From the NCBI RefSeq assembly GCF_027922305.1, contig NZ_BSFK01000005.1, positions 558,001 through 622,000 of the forward strand: DNA of 64,000 bases, in the 5' to 3' direction. The notes under the pieces are model-generated. The model saw only the letters and a list, made by a program, of their open reading frames with translations. It was not told where the DNA came from and searched no databases. The stretch comes from Methylopila jiangsuensis (lineage in GTDB: Bacteria > Pseudomonadota > Alphaproteobacteria > Rhizobiales > Methylopilaceae). Below, piece after piece: positions 25,615 through 36,822 of the stretch; position 1 is the stretch's first letter, and every line of letters begins with the position of its first letter. A program made the translations under genes and the position numbers.

Positions 25615-28013
25615 TCGTCGTCGGGATTCAGGTCCGCGTCGTCGTCCGGGTCGGTCGGATCGACCGGAGACAGGCCGTCCGCCGCAGGCGACGCCAGGGC
25701 GGGAGAGTTCCGACGCGGCGCAAAGCTCAGCCGGAGCGCGTCCGGGGGAGCCGATTCTGCGGCGCGCGACCAGGGCCGGTCCGAGGCCGGCGCCCGCCCC
25801 GCCACCGCGTGGAAGCGGTCGCCCTGGCGCGTGAGTTCAAGCGCGCCGGTCGCCGCCAGCACGCGCCGGTCGATGACGGCGGCGTGGTCGCCGCAGGCTG
25901 CGGGCGCGTCCAGGCGCGTCACCACCAGCGCCGCGCGGCGGCAGTCCTCGTCGAAGGCGCGCGGGTCCCAGATCAGCGCCGCCTCGCCGCCGCCGTCGAG
26001 CGGCGCGATGCAGCCGTAGCGGTCGCAGCGCGGCTTGAACGGAGACGGCGGCGCTCCCTGATGCGCGTTTTCGCGCCCCTTTCGGCGGGTCTGAGCCGCG
26101 CTGACGTTCCGCTCCGCCCGCGCCTCTTTGGCCGCTTTGGCGCGCGCTTCCGGATCGACGCCGTCGGCCGCGAGCCAGACCTTGCCCGCGAAGCCGCCGG
26201 GACCCACGCCCAGAAGCCGGAGTTCGCCGTCGGGCCCCCGCGCGGCCATCGCCCGCCCCTCGGGATGGATGACCACATCCGGCCGGTGGGGCCAGACGCT
26301 GAGCGCCAGCGCCACGCCGAGCGGGACCACGGCCGCGCCGCGCAGCGCGGTGCGCCACAGGCACAGCCAGGCGAGACCGAGCGCGAACAGGACCAGCGCG
26401 GTGGCGCTGAAGGCGCCGGACATGCGCTCGGCGCCGGGCCAGGAGGCGACCATGCGGGCGATGGCGAGCACGCCTTCGAGCCCGAAGCCCATCAGCCGCC
26501 ACCACGGCCCGTCGAGCCCCAGCGGCGCGAACAGCAGGCCGCCCACCACGCTCGGCATCACGATCAGGCTGATCAGCGGCGTCGCCAGCGCGTTGCCGGC
26601 GAGCGCGTAAGGGGTCACGCGGTGGAAGTGGTAGGCGGCGAAGGGCGCGGTGGCGAGCCCCGCCACCAGCGTGGTGACCACGGCGGCGAGCGCGATGCGG
26701 GACGCCGCGGCGAGCAGGCGTTCGAACCGCCCGCCCGGCTCCGCCTCACGCCTGCGCGCGGACCAGACCTCGAAGGTCGCGATCAGGGCGGCGACGGCCG
26801 CGAACGACATCTGGAAGCTCGGGCCGAGCAGCGCCTGCGGCGCGAGGGCCAGCACGAGCAGCGCCGCCAGCGCCAGATTGCGCGGCGTCACGGCCGGACG
26901 GCCGATCAGGATCGCCGCGAACACGATGCCGGCCATCAGATAGGAGCGTTGGGTCGCGACCTCGGCGCCCGAGAGCGCGAGATAGAAGGTGGCGCCGGCA
27001 AGCGCCACGGCGGCGGCGAGCGCCTTCACCGGCAGGCGCAGCGCCGCCCGTTCGGAGGCGGCGAACAGGGCGCGCACCAGCCAGAACAGCGTGCCCGCCA
27101 CCAGAGCCATGTGCAGGCCGGAGATCGACAGGATGTGGCTGAGGCCCGCGGCGCGCAGATCGTCCTCCACCGCTTGCGGGATCGGGCCGCGCACGCCGGT
27201 GACGAGGGCCGCCGCCACCGCGCCCTCCGGGCCGCCGACGGTGGCGGCGATGCGTTCGGTCAGGCGCTCGCGCAACCGCTCCAGCGCCGCTGAGACCCGC
27301 TCCATGCCCTCCTCCGGCGGCCGGTCCCGCAGCCGAACGTCCCTCGCCTGCGCGCCGGTGGCGCCGATCCCGTCGAAATAGGCCATCAGCGCAAAGTCGT
27401 AGCCGCCGGGGCGCAGGGGCTGTTGCGGCGGCCGCCAGAAGGCCGACAGGGAGAGGCGGTCCCCGGCCGTCATCCGGGGCTCCGGCCCGAGCGTCGCCCG
27501 CACCCGCCGGGGACGAGCCCCGGCCTCAAGTGCGCCGAAGCTCTCCACCGCCAGCGTCACCCGCCGGTGGCCGCGATCCCGCGGCTCCACCTTGAGCACG
27601 CGGCCCACGACCTCGGCGCGCTGGGCCCGCTCCAGCCGCGGCGCGGCGGCGCGCTCGGCGGCGAGCTTCGCCGCGAGAAATCCGAACGCGCCGAAAGCGA
27701 AGGCGAGCGCCAGCCCGAGCGCGAGGAAGCGCCGCCGGGCCGCAAGCACGGCCGCCGCGCCCATAGCCGCCAGCAGGACGGCCGCCCAGAGCTCCGGCTC
27801 CCGCCCGGCGGCGAAATAGACCACGACGCCGACGCTGAACGCCACCGGCGCCCACAGCGCGGGACGGCCGGCGTCAGCCTCCTCCACGAGCCGCGCCCAC
27901 AGCCACGCCCGCGGCGCCTCCAGGCTGAGGCCGGGCAGCCGCCAGCCGGCCCGCGCGCCCGGCAGCGCGGCGGCGCGCGCGCGTCCCCTCTCGTGCCGCC
28001 GGTCGGAGCCCAT
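25608..28013 (-). CDS. comEC: ComEC/Rec2 family DNA-uptake channel protein
   Basis: The 801-residue membrane protein has an N-terminal DUF4131-type domain ([16 protein letters not shown] onwards), an OB-like segment ([20 protein letters not shown]), then the Competence domain with the hallmark [24 protein letters not shown] and about ten membrane spans. The C-terminal 240 residues resemble the Hyphomicrobiales type of ComEC and show no HxHxDH metal site, so the usual beta-lactamase-like nuclease domain is degenerate. ComEC moves single-stranded DNA across the inner membrane in transformation. ATG 28013 ([10 protein letters not shown]) is chosen; the frame continues 65 codons upstream into antisense of gltX. 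It diverges from gltX and converges on lexA. Confidence 0.88.
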   Translation of the reverse strand: MGSDRRHERGRARAAALPGARAGWRLPGLSLEAPRAWLWARLVEEADAGRPALWAPVAFSVGVVVYFAAGREPELWAAVLLAAMGAAAVLAARRRFLALGLALAFAFGAFGFLAAKLAAERAAAPRLERAQRAEVVGRVLKVEPRDRGHRRVTLAVESFGALEAGARPRRVRATLGPEPRMTAGDRLSLSAFWRPPQQPLRPGGYDFALMAYFDGIGATGAQARDVRLRDRPPEEGMERVSAALERLRERLTERIAATVGGPEGAVAAALVTGVRGPIPQAVEDDLRAAGLSHILSISGLHMALVAGTLFWLVRALFAASERAALRLPVKALAAAVALAGATFYLALSGAEVATQRSYLMAGIVFAAILIGRPAVTPRNLALAALLVLALAPQALLGPSFQMSFAAVAALIATFEVWSARRREAEPGGRFERLLAAASRIALAAVVTTLVAGLATAPFAAYHFHRVTPYALAGNALATPLISLIVMPSVVGGLLFAPLGLDGPWWRLMGFGLEGVLAIARMVASWPGAERMSGAFSATALVLFALGLAWLCLWRTALRGAAVVPLGVALALSVWPHRPDVVIHPEGRAMAARGPDGELRLLGVGPGGFAGKVWLAADGVDPEARAKAAKEARAERNVSAAQTRRKGRENAHQGAPPSPFKPRCDRYGCIAPLDGGGEAALIWDPRAFDEDCRRAALVVTRLDAPAACGDHAAVIDRRVLAATGALELTRQGDRFHAVAGRAPASDRPWSRAAESAPPDALRLSFAPRRNSPALASPAADGLSPVDPTDPDDDADLNPDDDQ

Positions 28014-28125
28014 GGCCGCGCTGTTTCCCCCGTTGCGCGCCCATGCTACACGGGCCGCCCGCCGCGCGCAGGAGACGTCGCGCGGCGCCGCTCGTTTTCC
28101 GCCTTCCGCCTGTCCGAGACCGCCC

Positions 28126-29553
28126 GTGACCGAGACCGTCGTCACCCGCTTCGCGCCGTCGCCCACCGGCTTCCTGCACATCGGCGGCGCGCGCACCGCG
28201 CTGTTCAACTGGCTCTACGCCAAGGCGCAGGGCGGCAAAATGCTGCTGCGCATCGAGGACACCGACCGCGCCCGCTCCACCACGGAGGCGATCGACGCCA
28301 TCCTCGACGGGCTGAAGTGGCTGGGGCTCGACTGGGACGGCGAGCCGATCTTCCAGTTCGCGCGCGCCGACCGCCACCGCGAAGCCGTGGAGCAGATGCT
28401 GGCCGCGGGCCGCGCCTATCGCTGCTACGCCACGGCGCAGGAGCTCGAGGAGATGCGCGCCACGGCCATGGCCGAGGGCCGCCCGCCCCGCTACGACGGC
28501 CGCTGGCGCGACCGCCCGGCCTCGGACGCGCCCGCCGACCGGGCGCCGGCCATCCGCCTGCGCGCGCCCCAGGAGGGCGAGACGGTGGTGGACGATCTGG
28601 TGCAGGGCCGGGTCGTGATCCCGAACAAGGATCTCGACGATCTGGTGCTGCTGCGCTCCGACGGCACGCCCACCTACATGCTGGCGGTGGTGGTGGACGA
28701 CCACGACATGGGCGTGACCCACGTCATCCGCGGCGTGGACCATCTCACCAACGCCGCCCGCCAGACGCAGATCTACGAGGCGCTCGGCTGGTCCGTGCCG
28801 AAGATGGCGCACATCCCGCTGATCCACGGGCCGGACGGGGCCAAGCTCTCCAAACGCCACGGCGCGCTCGGCGTCGAGGCCTATCGGGAGATGGGCTTCC
28901 TGCCGGCGGCGGTGCGCAACTATCTGGCCCGGCTGGGCTGGAGCCACGGCGACGACGAGATCTTCTCCACGGAACAGGCGATCGCGTGGTTCGACGTGGG
29001 CCAGATCGGCCGCTCCGCCGCGCGGTTCGACATGGCGAAGCTGTCGAACCTCAACGGCCATTACATGCGCGCGACGCCCGACGCCGAGCTGCTGGCGGCG
29101 CTAAAGGCCGCCCTGCCGCATCTGCCCGGCGGGCCGGAGGCGGCGGCGCGGCTCGACGCCACCGGCCGCTGGCCGGCGCTGGAAAGCGCCCTGCCCGGCC
29201 TCAAGGAGCGCGCGAAGACGCTGGTCGAACTGCTTGACGGCGCGCGCTTCCTCACGGACGAGCGCCCGCTGGCTGTGGAGGCCGCCGCCGAAACGCTGCT
29301 GACGCCGGACGCGCGCGCGCTGCTCGGCCGTCTCCTGCCCCGTCTGGAGGCTCTGCCCGAATGGACCGCCGCCGCGGCGGAGGGCGAGGTGCGCGCGCTC
29401 GCGGACGAGGCGCAGGTCAAGCTCGGGGCTCTGGCCCAGCCGCTGCGCGCCGCCCTGACCGGCCGCAAGACCTCGCCCGGCATCTTCGACGTGCTGGTGG
29501 CGCTCGGCCGCGACGAAAGCCTGGCGCGCATCCGCGATCAGGCGCAGATGTGA
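28126..29553 (+). CDS. gltX: Glutamyl-tRNA synthetase
   Basis: The 475-residue class I synthetase starts at GTG 28126, just before [20 protein letters not shown]. An ATG at 28012 would add a 38-residue low-complexity tail. HIGH appears as HIGG at 18-21 and KMSKS as KLSKR at 240-244; RIEDTDRAR and the anticodon-binding helical C-terminus are present. It ligates glutamate to tRNA. The ribosome-binding site is weak. Many alphaproteobacteria have two gltX copies, one acting on tRNA-Gln with amidotransferase; which copy this is cannot be decided here. Confidence 0.95.
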   Translation: MTETVVTRFAPSPTGFLHIGGARTALFNWLYAKAQGGKMLLRIEDTDRARSTTEAIDAILDGLKWLGLDWDGEPIFQFARADRHREAVEQMLAAGRAYRCYATAQELEEMRATAMAEGRPPRYDGRWRDRPASDAPADRAPAIRLRAPQEGETVVDDLVQGRVVIPNKDLDDLVLLRSDGTPTYMLAVVVDDHDMGVTHVIRGVDHLTNAARQTQIYEALGWSVPKMAHIPLIHGPDGAKLSKRHGALGVEAYREMGFLPAAVRNYLARLGWSHGDDEIFSTEQAIAWFDVGQIGRSAARFDMAKLSNLNGHYMRATPDAELLAALKAALPHLPGGPEAAARLDATGRWPALESALPGLKERAKTLVELLDGARFLTDERPLAVEAAAETLLTPDARALLGRLLPRLEALPEWTAAAAEGEVRALADEAQVKLGALAQPLRAALTGRKTSPGIFDVLVALGRDESLARIRDQAQM

Positions 29554-29584
29554 ACGAAAGCTGAAAAAGAAGGCCTGCCCAAAA

Positions 29585-29609
29585 GCGGCGCGAGCCCTAT
29601 TTGCGCCGC
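29585..29609 (+). terminator. Weak hairpin after gltX
   Basis: GCGGCGC at 29585-29591 pairs with GCGCCGC at 29603-29609 around an 11-base loop, 32 bases after the gltX stop. No T-tract follows, so its role in termination is uncertain. Confidence 0.3.
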
Positions 29610-29727
29610 AGCAAGACTTGCGATACGCCAAAAGCACGCCCTCCTAAAGTCGCCCTGCTCTCAGGCGAGCCAGTGGTCGACCCCCGCCCGAGGGCAGTCC
29701 AAAGCGCGAAGCTCGAGGGGCACCGAC

Positions 29728-31020
29728 ATGGCCGAAACCACCGGAAAACTGAAGGTTGGAGACGCGGAGCTCGATCTGCCCATTCGACAGGGCTCGGTCG
29801 GTCCGGACGTGCTCGACATCCAGACCCTGTACAAGCACACGGGTCTGTTCACCTATGACCCCGGCTTCACCTCCACGGCGAGCTGCGAGTCGAAGATCAC
29901 CTACATCGACGGCGACGAAGGCGTGCTGCTCTATCGCGGCTATCCCATCGACGAGCTGGCGGAGAACGGCGACTTCCTCGAGACCTGCTATCTGCTGCTG
30001 CACGGCGAACTGCCGACTTCGGCCCAGAAGGCGGATTTCGACCGTCTGGTGACGCGCCACACCATGGTGCACGAGCAGATGTCGCGGTTCTATTCCGGTT
30101 TCCGCCGCGACGCCCATCCCATGGCGGTGCTGTGCGGCGTGGTCGGCGCGCTTTCGGCCTTCTACCACGACTCCACCGACATCACCGACGCCGACCAGCG
30201 CGAGATCGCGGCCATCCGCATGGTGGCGAAGATCCCGACGCTCGCCGCGATGGCCTACAAGTATTCGATCGGCCAGCCCTTCGTCTATCCGCAGAACGCG
30301 CTCGATTTTTCCTCGAACTTCCTCAACATGTGCTTCGCCGTGCCCTGCGAGGAGTACAAGGTGAACCCGGTTCTGGCCCGCGCCATGGACCGCATCTTCG
30401 TGCTGCACGCCGACCACGAGCAGAACGCATCCACCTCGACGGTGCGCCTCGCCGGCTCCTCGGGCGCCAACCCCTTCGCCTGCATCGCCGCCGGCATCGC
30501 CTGTCTGTGGGGCCCCGCCCATGGCGGCGCCAACGAGGCGGCGCTGAAGATGCTGAGCGAGATCGGCACGCCGGACAAGGTCGATCAGTATGTGAAGAAG
30601 GCGAAGGACAAGAACGATCCCTTCCGCCTGATGGGCTTCGGCCACCGCGTGTACAAGAACTACGATCCGCGCGCCAAGATCATGCAGAAGACCTGCCATG
30701 AGGTCCTGAAGGAGCTCGGCATCAAGGACGATCCGCTGCTCGAGGTGGCGATCCAGCTGGAGCAGATCGCCCTCAAGGACGATTATTTCATCGAAAAGAA
30801 GCTCTACCCGAACATCGACTTCTATTCCGGCATCACGCTGAAGGCGATGGGCTTCCCCACCGACATGTTCACCGTGCTGTTCGCCGTGGCGCGCACGGTG
30901 GGCTGGATCGCCCAGTGGAAGGAGATGGTGGAGGATCCCTCCCAGCGCATCGGCCGCCCGCGCCAGCTCTACACCGGCGCGGCCTTCCGCGACTACACGC
31001 CCATCGACCAGCGCCGCTGA
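29728..31020 (+). CDS. gltA: Citrate synthase
   Basis: The 430-residue enzyme condenses acetyl-CoA and oxaloacetate to citrate, entry to the TCA cycle. Catalytic segments are clear: [20 protein letters not shown] with His near 229, [12 protein letters not shown] with the second His near 268, and [15 protein letters not shown] with the third His and Arg near 309-319. The Asp of the triad lies in the [13 protein letters not shown] region. Length and the long N-terminal domain match the type I hexameric bacterial form regulated by NADH. It is monocistronic, with its own leader of about 170 bases after gltX and palindromes downstream. Confidence 0.97.
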   Translation: MAETTGKLKVGDAELDLPIRQGSVGPDVLDIQTLYKHTGLFTYDPGFTSTASCESKITYIDGDEGVLLYRGYPIDELAENGDFLETCYLLLHGELPTSAQKADFDRLVTRHTMVHEQMSRFYSGFRRDAHPMAVLCGVVGALSAFYHDSTDITDADQREIAAIRMVAKIPTLAAMAYKYSIGQPFVYPQNALDFSSNFLNMCFAVPCEEYKVNPVLARAMDRIFVLHADHEQNASTSTVRLAGSSGANPFACIAAGIACLWGPAHGGANEAALKMLSEIGTPDKVDQYVKKAKDKNDPFRLMGFGHRVYKNYDPRAKIMQKTCHEVLKELGIKDDPLLEVAIQLEQIALKDDYFIEKKLYPNIDFYSGITLKAMGFPTDMFTVLFAVARTVGWIAQWKEMVEDPSQRIGRPRQLYTGAAFRDYTPIDQRR

Positions 31021-31049
31021 TCGCGCGGCGCCTGGGACGCTACGTCAAG

Positions 31050-31079
31050 CGTCATGCCCGGCGTACGCCGGGCATGACG
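31050..31079. repeat. Perfect 30-base palindrome, REP-like, between convergent genes
   Basis: The arms CGTCATGCCCGGCGT and ACGCCGGGCATGACG are exact reverse complements with no loop. GTCATGCCCGGC...GCCGGGCATGAC palindromes are familiar repetitive extragenic elements in Hyphomicrobiales genomes. Located 30 bases after gltA, it can form a hairpin in either transcript and may help end transcription. Confidence 0.7.
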
Positions 31080-31100
31080 GCAGCAGGAGGCGCGACGCAA

Positions 31101-31119
31101 GACGGGCTTCAAGCCCGTC
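31101..31119. terminator. Second perfect hairpin between gltA and cynS
   Basis: GACGGGCTT and AAGCCCGTC flank a single C. The stem can be extended by partial pairing of surrounding GCGCGAC/GTCGCGC bases. It lies ten bases before the cynS stop codon and lacks a T-tract, acting possibly as a bidirectional barrier for the convergent genes. Confidence 0.5.
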
Positions 31120-31128
31120 GCGCGGCGC

Positions 31129-31578
31129 TCAATAGCGCTTGTAGCTCAGGAACTTGCCGGACATGGCCAGCTTGACGCGGTCGCCCTTCTGGTCGGGCTG
31201 GCGCTCCATGGTCATGTCGAAGTCGATGGCGGACATGATGCCGTCGCCGAACTCCTCCTGGATCAGCTCCTTCCAGGTTGTGCCGTAGACCTGCACCAGC
31301 TCGTAGAAGCGATAGATCAGCGGATCGGTCGGCGGCACCTGCGGCAGCGACCCGCGATAGGGGATCTCGGTCAGCAGGATCTCCGCCTCCTTCGGCAGTT
31401 CGAACAGTTCCGCCGCCTTGGCGGCCTCGCCGGGCTCCAGCCGCATCTGGCCGAGCAGCGCGGCGGTGACGACGATCGGCGAGGTGGAGACCGAGACCTT
31501 CTCGTGGATCTGTTTCCAGGTCAGGCCCTTGAGGCGCTTGGCGGAGAGAATGAGGTCGGTGACGTCGGCGCGGTTCAT
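31129..31578 (-). CDS. cynS: Cyanate hydratase (cyanase)
   Basis: The 149-residue enzyme converts cyanate and bicarbonate to carbamate, which decays to ammonia and CO2. Catalytic residues of the E. coli enzyme are conserved at an offset of six: Arg90 and Glu93 in IYRFYELVQVYGTTWKE, and Ser116 in DGIMSAIDF. The N-terminal helical domain (LILSAKRLKGLTWKQIHEKV) is also typical. It lies 90 bases downstream of the ATPase gene on the same strand, so it is likely the last gene of the cyanate/nitrate-type transporter operon and supplies ammonium from imported cyanate. Confidence 0.97.
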   Translation of the reverse strand: MNRADVTDLILSAKRLKGLTWKQIHEKVSVSTSPIVVTAALLGQMRLEPGEAAKAAELFELPKEAEILLTEIPYRGSLPQVPPTDPLIYRFYELVQVYGTTWKELIQEEFGDGIMSAIDFDMTMERQPDQKGDRVKLAMSGKFLSYKRY

Positions 31579-31668
31579 GGCGCGGTCCTTTTCTTAAGGT
31601 GGGACAAGGAGGGAGCGTTCGCCGCGCCGGTCTTCGGCGCGACGGTGAAGGGGGCGCGGCTGACGCGG

Positions 31669-32541
31669 TCAGACCGCGGCGAGCGCTTCGGCGGGAACCG
31701 GCCGCACGACGGGAACCTTGCGGGGGTCGTAAGGCTTGCCGGCGATGTCCTGGGCGAAGGTCTTCGAGCGCGTGACCAGGAAATCGAGCAGGTGGTTGCG
31801 CAAGGGGTAGTAGTTCGGGTGCTTGTGCATGGTTGCGGGCCTGCGGTCCGGCGGCAGCGTGTTCTCCACCACTTCGGCGATCTTCGCCTGCGGCCCGTTG
31901 GTCATGAGCACGATCCTGTCGGCCAGCAGCATGGCCTCGTCGATGTCGTGGGTGATCATGAACACCGTCTGCCGGGTCTCGGTGCAGATGCGCCGCACCT
32001 CGTCCTGCAGGCTGCCGCGGGTGAGCGCGTCGAGCGCCGAGAACGGCTCGTCCATCAGCAGCATCTTGGGCTCGATCGCGAGCGCCCGGGCGATGCCCAC
32101 GCGCTGCTTCATGCCGCCGGAAAGTTCGGACGGCTTCTTGTCCTCCGCGCCCGAGAGATGGACGAGGTTGAGGTAGAACCGGCAGTGCTCGCGCACCTTC
32201 TCCCGGCTCCACTCCGGATGGCGCGACGACACCGCGAAGGCCACGTTCTCCAGCGCCGTCATCCAGGGCAGCAGGGAGTGGCCCTGGAAGATCACCGCCC
32301 GGTCGAGGCTCGGGCCGGAGATCTCCCGCCCGTCCACGATCACCGCGCCGTCGGTCGGCCGGTCGAGGCCCGCCAGCACGTTGAGGATGGTGGTCTTGCC
32401 GCAGCCGGAATGGCCGATGAGGCAGACGAACTCGCCGGGGTGGATCGGCAGCCAGATGTCCTCGAACACCGTGGTCTCGCCGCCGCCGCGCTTCGGGTAG
32501 CGCTTGGCGAGCGCCTCCACCGAGATCAGGGGCTTGGTCAT
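31669..32541 (-). CDS. Nitrate/cyanate-type ABC transporter ATP-binding protein (CynD/NrtD-like)
   Basis: The 290-residue ATPase has Walker A GHSGCGKT at 43-50, Q-loop in IFQGHSLLPWMTA, signature LSGGM at 140-144, Walker B MLLMDEP at 160-166 and switch His in FMITHDIDEA. The PWMTALENVAFAV phrase and the C-terminal HPNYYPLRNHLLDFLV are those of the nitrate/bicarbonate/cyanate (NrtD/CmpD/CynD) group. ATG 32541 is 5 bases downstream of the permease stop. With cynS following, cyanate is the most probable substrate, although nitrate or a related anion cannot be excluded. Confidence 0.9.
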   Translation of the reverse strand: MTKPLISVEALAKRYPKRGGGETTVFEDIWLPIHPGEFVCLIGHSGCGKTTILNVLAGLDRPTDGAVIVDGREISGPSLDRAVIFQGHSLLPWMTALENVAFAVSSRHPEWSREKVREHCRFYLNLVHLSGAEDKKPSELSGGMKQRVGIARALAIEPKMLLMDEPFSALDALTRGSLQDEVRRICTETRQTVFMITHDIDEAMLLADRIVLMTNGPQAKIAEVVENTLPPDRRPATMHKHPNYYPLRNHLLDFLVTRSKTFAQDIAGKPYDPRKVPVVRPVPAEALAAV

Positions 32542-32546
32542 GGGGC

Positions 32547-33395
32547 TCACTCCACGTAGGCCACGAGCCGCGCCGCCCGGGCGAGCGCCAGGTCGAGCGC
32601 CATGCCCACGAGCCCGATCAGCAGGATCGCGGTGATGATGTTGCCGATCGAGAGGTTGTTCCACTCGTTCCAGACGAAGTAGCCGATGCCGGTGCCGCCC
32701 ACGAGCATCTCGGCCGCCACGATCACCAGCCAGGCGATGCCGATGGAGATGCGCATGCCGGTCATGATGGTGGGCGCCGCCGCCGGCAGGATGACGCGAA
32801 ACGCCTTGCGCAGGCCCCCGACCTCAAGCGTCGCGGCGACGTTCAGCCACTCCTTCCGCACGCTCGCCACGCCGAAGGCGGTGTTGATCAGCATCGGCCA
32901 CAGCGAGCAGATGAAGATCACGAAGATGGCGGAGATGTTGGAGTCCTTGATGGTGTAGAGCGCCAGCGGCATCCAGGCGAGCGGCGAGATCGGCTTCAGG
33001 ATCTGGATGAAGGGATCGAGCGCCCGGTGGAGCAGCGGCGACATGCCGATCAGGAAGCCGAGCGGGATGGCGACAGCCGCGGCGATGGCGTAGCCAAGCA
33101 GAACCCGGCCGAGCGAATAGGCGAGCTGGATGCCGACGCCCTGGTCGTTGGCGCCGCGCACGTAGAACGGGTCCTTCAGATGGCCCCAGATCGTCGCGGC
33201 CACGTCCATGGGCGTCGGGAACGCGCTCTTCGCGCCCTGCGCCGCGGCGCCCGAGACCAGCGCCGCGTATTCGGGATCGACGTCGCCCGCCGCGGCGCCC
33301 ACCGTCGGCAGGGTGGCGACGTGCCACGCGCCGACGAAGGCCGCGAAGATCAGCAGCGACAGCAGGCCGGCGCGCAGGGTGAGGGATGCGGTCAT
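32547..33395 (-). CDS. Nitrate/cyanate-type ABC transporter permease (CynB/NrtB-like)
   Basis: The 282-residue inner-membrane protein has an N-terminal hydrophobic helix (LLSLLIFAAFVGAWHVATL), a periplasmic stretch with FPTPMDVAATIWGHLKDPFY and then about five more spans. The EAA loop is VAATLEVGGLRKAFRVILPAAAPTIMTGMRISIGIAW. GGTGIGYFVWNEWNNLSIGNI near the end is typical of NrtB proteins. It starts 2 bases after the binding-protein stop, so the genes are co-transcribed. Confidence 0.9.
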   Translation of the reverse strand: MTASLTLRAGLLSLLIFAAFVGAWHVATLPTVGAAAGDVDPEYAALVSGAAAQGAKSAFPTPMDVAATIWGHLKDPFYVRGANDQGVGIQLAYSLGRVLLGYAIAAAVAIPLGFLIGMSPLLHRALDPFIQILKPISPLAWMPLALYTIKDSNISAIFVIFICSLWPMLINTAFGVASVRKEWLNVAATLEVGGLRKAFRVILPAAAPTIMTGMRISIGIAWLVIVAAEMLVGGTGIGYFVWNEWNNLSIGNIITAILLIGLVGMALDLALARAARLVAYVE

Positions 33396-33397
33396 CC

Positions 33398-34753
33398 TCA
33401 GCCCCGCCTGATCGCGAAGGACGCCACATACTCTTCCGGCTTGGACGGATCGAACGGCTTGCCCATCACCGAGAAGGTCTTGGTGGTGGCTTCCGGCGGC
33501 GTCAGGCCGGCTTCGGCCATCAGCCTCTTGGCGTCGGTGGCGAGGAACACCTCGTTGGCGATGCGGGCGTAGTCCACGTCGCCCTTGATCTGACCCCAAC
33601 GCTTCATCTGCGTCAGGATCCAGACGCCGAAGCTCTCCCACGGGAACGGATCGAAGCCGATGCGTTCGGGGTCCTTCTTCACGCCGCCGAGCCCGTCGGC
33701 GTAGGTGCCGGTCAGCACCTGCTCCACCACCGTCACCGGCTGGTTGAGATAGTTCGCGGGCGCGATGGCGGCGGCGATCTCCTTACGGTTCTCCGCCTTC
33801 TGGGCGTAGGCGGTCGCCTCGATGATGGCCTTCAGCAGCGCCTGATAGGTGCCGGGCGTTTCGGTGACGAACTGCTTCGAGGCCGAGAACACGCAGCAGG
33901 GATGGCCCGCCCACATCTCCTTCGACAGCATGTGGATGAAGCCGACGCCGTCATAGACCGCGCGCTGGTTGACGGGATCGGGCGCGAGGAAGCCGTCGAT
34001 GTTGTCGGCGCGCAGGTTCGCGACCATCTCGGGCGGCGGCACGGCGCGGATCTGGACGTCGGTGTCCGGGTCGATCCCGTGCTCGGCGAGATAGTAGCGC
34101 AGCAGGTAGTTGTGCATGGAGTAGTCGAAGGGCACGGCGAACTTCATGCCCTTCCACGACTTGGGATCGCGGCGGTCCTTGTGCTTCACCGACAGGGTGA
34201 TGGCCTGGCCGTTGACGTTCTCGATCGCCGGCGCGGACCACGGGATCGGGTTCGAGCCGGCGCCCATGGAGATGGCGAGCGGCATGGGCGACAGCATATG
34301 CGCCGCGTCGTACTCCTTGTTGATGGCCTTGTCGCGGATCACCGCCCAGCCGGCGGTCTTGACCACGTCCACCTTCAGCCCCTGCTTCTCGTAGAAGCCC
34401 ATGGGCGCGGCCATGATGATGGGCGTGGCGCAGGTGATCGGGATGAAGCCGACCTTGAGGTCGGTCTTCTCGGGCTTCAGCCCCTGCGCGAACACTTCCG
34501 TCGCGGTCGCCAGCGGGAACAGCGCGCTCACCGCCGCGGCCGCGGTTCCGGCGCCCACCGCGGTCAGGAAGGCGCGGCGGGTGGCGTCGTGCGGGAACAG
34601 GGCGCGCATGACGGCGCCCTCGACGACGCGCGCGGCGCGCTCGTCGGCGTCGCGGGTTTCGGCCGCATGCTCGGCCTCCGTGGCGTGGCGGCCGCAGGAG
34701 CAGCCGCCGGTGAGGCGGAAGCGGGAATCGAACGGGTTCTGGAAGACGCTCAT
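33398..34753 (-). CDS. Nitrate/cyanate-type substrate-binding protein (CynA/NrtA-like) with Cys-rich N-terminal extension
   Basis: The 451-residue protein begins MSVFQNPFDSRFRLTGGCSCGRH, an extension with a CSC motif and histidine, and only after about 55 residues shows a Tat signal (TRRAFLTAVGAGTAAAA). The mature part has LKVGFIPITCATPIIMAAPMGF, AHMLSPMPLAISMG, KFAVPFDYSMHNYLLRYYL and the C-lobe of NrtA/CmpA/CynA proteins. ATG 34753 has GGAG 11 bases upstream; an ATG 12 codons earlier is possible. It is first in the operon and is preceded by a sigma-54-type promoter. The ligand is inferred to be cyanate from the downstream cyanase. Confidence 0.88.
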   Translation of the reverse strand: MSVFQNPFDSRFRLTGGCSCGRHATEAEHAAETRDADERAARVVEGAVMRALFPHDATRRAFLTAVGAGTAAAAVSALFPLATATEVFAQGLKPEKTDLKVGFIPITCATPIIMAAPMGFYEKQGLKVDVVKTAGWAVIRDKAINKEYDAAHMLSPMPLAISMGAGSNPIPWSAPAIENVNGQAITLSVKHKDRRDPKSWKGMKFAVPFDYSMHNYLLRYYLAEHGIDPDTDVQIRAVPPPEMVANLRADNIDGFLAPDPVNQRAVYDGVGFIHMLSKEMWAGHPCCVFSASKQFVTETPGTYQALLKAIIEATAYAQKAENRKEIAAAIAPANYLNQPVTVVEQVLTGTYADGLGGVKKDPERIGFDPFPWESFGVWILTQMKRWGQIKGDVDYARIANEVFLATDAKRLMAEAGLTPPEATTKTFSVMGKPFDPSKPEEYVASFAIRRG

Positions 34754-34795
34754 CGGCGTGACGGGCTCCGTCTGAAAAACTCTGCCCATCCTTTC

Positions 34796-34811
34796 GCAGG
34801 ATGCGTGCCAA
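34796..34811 (-). promoter_or_regulatory. Sigma-54 (RpoN) promoter for the transporter-cynS operon
   Basis: Read on the minus strand the sequence is TTGGCACGCATCCTGC. It fits TGGCACG-N4-TTGC with one mismatch; the invariant GG (-24) and GC (-12) have correct spacing. Transcription would begin about 12 bases on, near 34784, giving a leader of about 30 bases before the ATG at 34753. The divergent gene encodes a sigma-54 activator, which strengthens the call. Confidence 0.8.
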
Positions 34812-34870
34812 CCCGGCCGAGATCCCCGACACGTTCAATTCCCAACGACCTCAGGCGCGCCAGATCAGTA

Positions 34871-34882
34871 ACGAAATATCGT
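34871..34882. promoter_or_regulatory. Palindromic operator 1 (ACGA-N4-TCGT)
   Basis: ACGAAATATCGT, the copy nearest the sigma-54 promoter, about 60 bases upstream of its -24 element. It is a probable enhancer site for the adjacent activator. Confidence 0.6.
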
Positions 34883-34887
34883 GACTT

Positions 34888-34899
34888 ACGATTTTTCGT
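34888..34899. promoter_or_regulatory. Palindromic operator 2 (ACGA-N4-TCGT)
   Basis: ACGATTTTTCGT, centred 17 bases from copy 1. Repetition of the same half-sites at short spacing suggests cooperative binding of an oligomeric activator. Confidence 0.6.
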
Positions 34900-34909
34900 T
34901 ATACGTCCG

Positions 34910-34921
34910 ACGAAATGTCGT
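34910..34921. promoter_or_regulatory. Palindromic operator 3 (ACGA-N4-TCGT)
   Basis: ACGAAATGTCGT, centred 22 bases from copy 2 and only 11 bases before the activator's start codon. Binding here should block or alter transcription of the activator gene itself, so autorepression is likely. Confidence 0.6.
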
Positions 34922-34932
34922 AGATTTACGAC

Positions 34933-36816
<1,884 letters not shown>

Positions 36817-36822
36817 CGCCTC

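Noticed and set aside
26000-28013. Missing beta-lactamase-like metal site in ComEC
   Set aside because: At first sight an inactivated protein, but the same degenerate C-terminus is familiar in ComEC of Hyphomicrobiales, so it is not notable.
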